DNA of 7,377 nucleotides from Ignavibacteria bacterium (GTDB lineage Bacteria; Bacteroidota; Ignavibacteria; Ignavibacteriales; Melioribacteraceae): NCBI GenBank assembly GCA_027347545.1, contig DAIEQT010000459.1, forward strand, positions 1 to 7,377. The letters run 5' to 3'. The notes under the pieces were generated by a model. The model saw only the letters and a program-made list of their open reading frames with translations. It did no database searches and was not told the origin of the DNA. Shown piece by piece: positions 6,074 to 7,377 of the stretch. The translations under genes were made by a program, and so were the position numbers. Numbering within the stretch: the first letter of the stretch is position 1; each line of letters begins with the position of its first letter.

Positions 6074-7089
6074 TGAATGTTCTAGGAATAGAAAGTTCTT
6101 GCGACGAGACTTCGGTTTCGGTAATAAGTGATGGGAAAATTCTATCGAACCTAATTTCATCGCAAGACATACATAAAATTTACGGTGGAGTTGTGCCCGA
6201 ACTTTCAAGTCGGGCTCACTTGCAAATGGTAATGCCTCTTGTTCGCCAGTCCTTACTCGATTCAAATTTAAAAAAAGATCAAATTGATTTAGTAGCTGCA
6301 ACTGCCGGTCCCGGATTAATTGGTGCGTTGCTAGTTGGGCTAACATTTGCAAAAGGATTTGCTTATTCACTTAACAAACCATTTGTCCCGGTGAATCACA
6401 TAGAGGGGCACGTATTTTCCGGTTTCCTAATGGAAGAAAAACCAGAGTTCCCATTTTTGAGTTTAGTTGTTTCCGGCGGACATACACTTTTGCTTTTGGT
6501 GAAAAGTGATGTAGAAATTATAAAACTAGGAAGCACTATTGATGACGCAGCCGGCGAGGCTTTCGATAAAGTTTCGAAATTAATTGGGCTCGGCTATCCT
6601 GGCGGACCAATGATACAGAACGCCGCTGAAAATCAAAAAACAGATTTTGTGAACTTCCCGGTCTCGAGATGCAAGAACGAATTTGATTTTTCATTCAGCG
6701 GAATAAAAACTTCGGTTCTTCGTTTTATTCAAAAAGAATATGGCGAGCCAAGTAAAATCCCGGCTGACCATTTGCCGCTTATAGCGGCATCGTTTCAAAA
6801 ATCAGTAGTAAAAGCGTTGATAGAGAAATCAGAACGAGCGCTGAAACAGCATCATGTTAATTCAATTTCGTTAGTTGGCGGAGTTGCAGCAAACAAATTG
6901 TTGCGCGAAGAATTTACTCAACTAGCTAATCGCTATAAGAAGAAGATCGTTATTCCATCACTTGAGTTTTGCGGAGATAACGCTGCAATGATTGCTTACC
7001 GCGCTCAAAAAGTTTACGAAGCCGGATTCCTTTATAACTTTAGTTTTAATGCTTATCCCAGTCTTAGTGACTATTCTTTCATAAAATAA
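6073..7089 (+). CDS. tsaD: tRNA N6-adenosine threonylcarbamoyltransferase
   Basis: TsaD, working with TsaB and TsaE, transfers the threonylcarbamoyl group from threonylcarbamoyl-AMP to A37 of tRNAs that read ANN codons (t6A), a near-universal modification in the cytoplasm. The 338-residue protein is full length and has the ASKHA fold signatures. These are GIESSCDETSVSV (5-17), PELSSRAHL (42-50), the metal-binding HIEGH (His109, His113), VSGGHT (133-138), STIDDAAGEAFDKVSKLIGLGYPGGP (154-179), FSGIKT (208-213), GGVAAN (269-274) and CGDNAAMIAY (300-309), with metal-binding Asp302. No key residue is missing. The ATG overlaps the proline dehydrogenase stop codon (TGATG), so translation is probably coupled and the two genes share a transcript. 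TsaB, TsaE and TsaC are not in the window. Confidence 0.97.
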   Translation: MNVLGIESSCDETSVSVISDGKILSNLISSQDIHKIYGGVVPELSSRAHLQMVMPLVRQSLLDSNLKKDQIDLVAATAGPGLIGALLVGLTFAKGFAYSLNKPFVPVNHIEGHVFSGFLMEEKPEFPFLSLVVSGGHTLLLLVKSDVEIIKLGSTIDDAAGEAFDKVSKLIGLGYPGGPMIQNAAENQKTDFVNFPVSRCKNEFDFSFSGIKTSVLRFIQKEYGEPSKIPADHLPLIAASFQKSVVKALIEKSERALKQHHVNSISLVGGVAANKLLREEFTQLANRYKKKIVIPSLEFCGDNAAMIAYRAQKVYEAGFLYNFSFNAYPSLSDYSFIK

Positions 7090-7126
7090 TTTATTTATAT
7101 TTCTGCTGAATTAAACCAAAGTAAGA

Positions 7127-7377
7127 ATGCCGGAAGAACCGAAAAAAATATCCAGACCATTGCTCTCGCGTAACGAAATGTATGTTGTCATTTCATTTTT
7201 TACATTCGTGTTAATAGTTCTTATAATCACTTTTTACTCACCTAATTCTTTGCCATCAGACAAACCAGTTGAAGTTGAATTGAGAAGGGGTGATTCTGTA
7301 AATCAAATTATTGATAGCCTTTACGCAAAAAAAATAATTCCAAGCAAGTTTAACATGAAGGTTGCAATAATGCTGAA
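7127..7377 (+). CDS. mltG: Endolytic murein transglycosylase MltG (YceG-like), N-terminal part
   Basis: Only the first 83 codons are inside the window. MltG is an inner-membrane lytic transglycosylase that cleaves nascent glycan strands and is thought to set their length. The visible part has a short, charged cytoplasmic tail (MPEEPKKISRPLLSRNE), one membrane helix at about 19-37 (YVVISFFTFVLIVLIITFY), and then the start of the LysM-like domain. That domain shows VEVELRRGDSVNQIIDSLYAKKIIPSKFNMKV, matching the family pattern of a strand, pGdSv, a short helix and a (K/G)-I-I-x-S turn. The catalytic YceG domain lies beyond the edge, so the call rests on topology and this domain. The ATG at 7127 lies 37 bases after tsaD; a start there puts the membrane helix at the normal distance. 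The ribosome binding site is weak (AAGTAAG). Confidence 0.8.
   Translation, partial: MPEEPKKISRPLLSRNEMYVVISFFTFVLIVLIITFYSPNSLPSDKPVEVELRRGDSVNQIIDSLYAKKIIPSKFNMKVAIML

Noticed and set aside
6062..6370. Antisense open frame (102 codons) over the start of tsaD
   Set aside because: It lies opposite a fully conserved gene, has no recognisable domain or start context, and is best explained as a chance frame.
7090..7126. Terminator or promoter between tsaD and the mltG-like gene
   Set aside because: The 37 bases are AT-rich, with no stem-loop and no match to either promoter consensus; read-through from tsaD is the simpler reading.

Overview
This is an AT-rich chromosomal window with seven protein genes, all on the + strand, plus one structured RNA. 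It looks like a housekeeping region of a bacterium from the Bacteroidota/Ignavibacteriota/Chlorobiota neighbourhood. The basis for that placement is the gene order pheT - small coiled-coil gene - zapA - 6S RNA - rny, the general character of the proteins, and a candidate promoter matching the unusual Bacteroidota consensus (TTTG and TAnnTTTG). It is an inference from pattern recall, not from a database search. No mobile element, CRISPR array, tRNA, rRNA or sign of recent transfer is visible.

Layout. Positions 1-2001 hold the 3' part of pheT (phenylalanyl-tRNA synthetase beta chain), cut by the window edge. A 104-residue coiled-coil protein with a TTG start follows with no gap (2002-2316), then the cell-division protein ZapA (2346-2645). 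The roughly 230 bases between zapA and rny (2646-2875) are filled by a long, self-complementary rod-like RNA that I call 6S RNA. The zapA-6S adjacency is well known from other bacteria. The membrane-anchored RNase Y gene (rny, 2876-4462) starts just after it and ends at a strong intrinsic terminator whose T-run touches the start codon of coaE (4497-5099, last step of coenzyme A synthesis). After a 74-base gap with a candidate promoter comes a monofunctional proline dehydrogenase (5174-6073). It overlaps tsaD (6073-7089, tRNA t6A modification) by one base. The 5' end of an mltG-like murein transglycosylase gene (7127 to the edge) closes the window.

How the parts fit. The first block combines translation (PheT), Z-ring assembly (ZapA and possibly its small upstream partner), global control of RNA polymerase (6S RNA) and mRNA decay (RNase Y). 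The second block combines CoA synthesis, proline oxidation, tRNA modification and cell-wall processing. I see no single pathway linking them. The points worth a second look are the 6S RNA and its close coupling to rny, the zapA-upstream coiled-coil gene, the terminator abutting coaE, and the promoter before the proline dehydrogenase. I found no convincing new defence, mobile or biosynthetic system.
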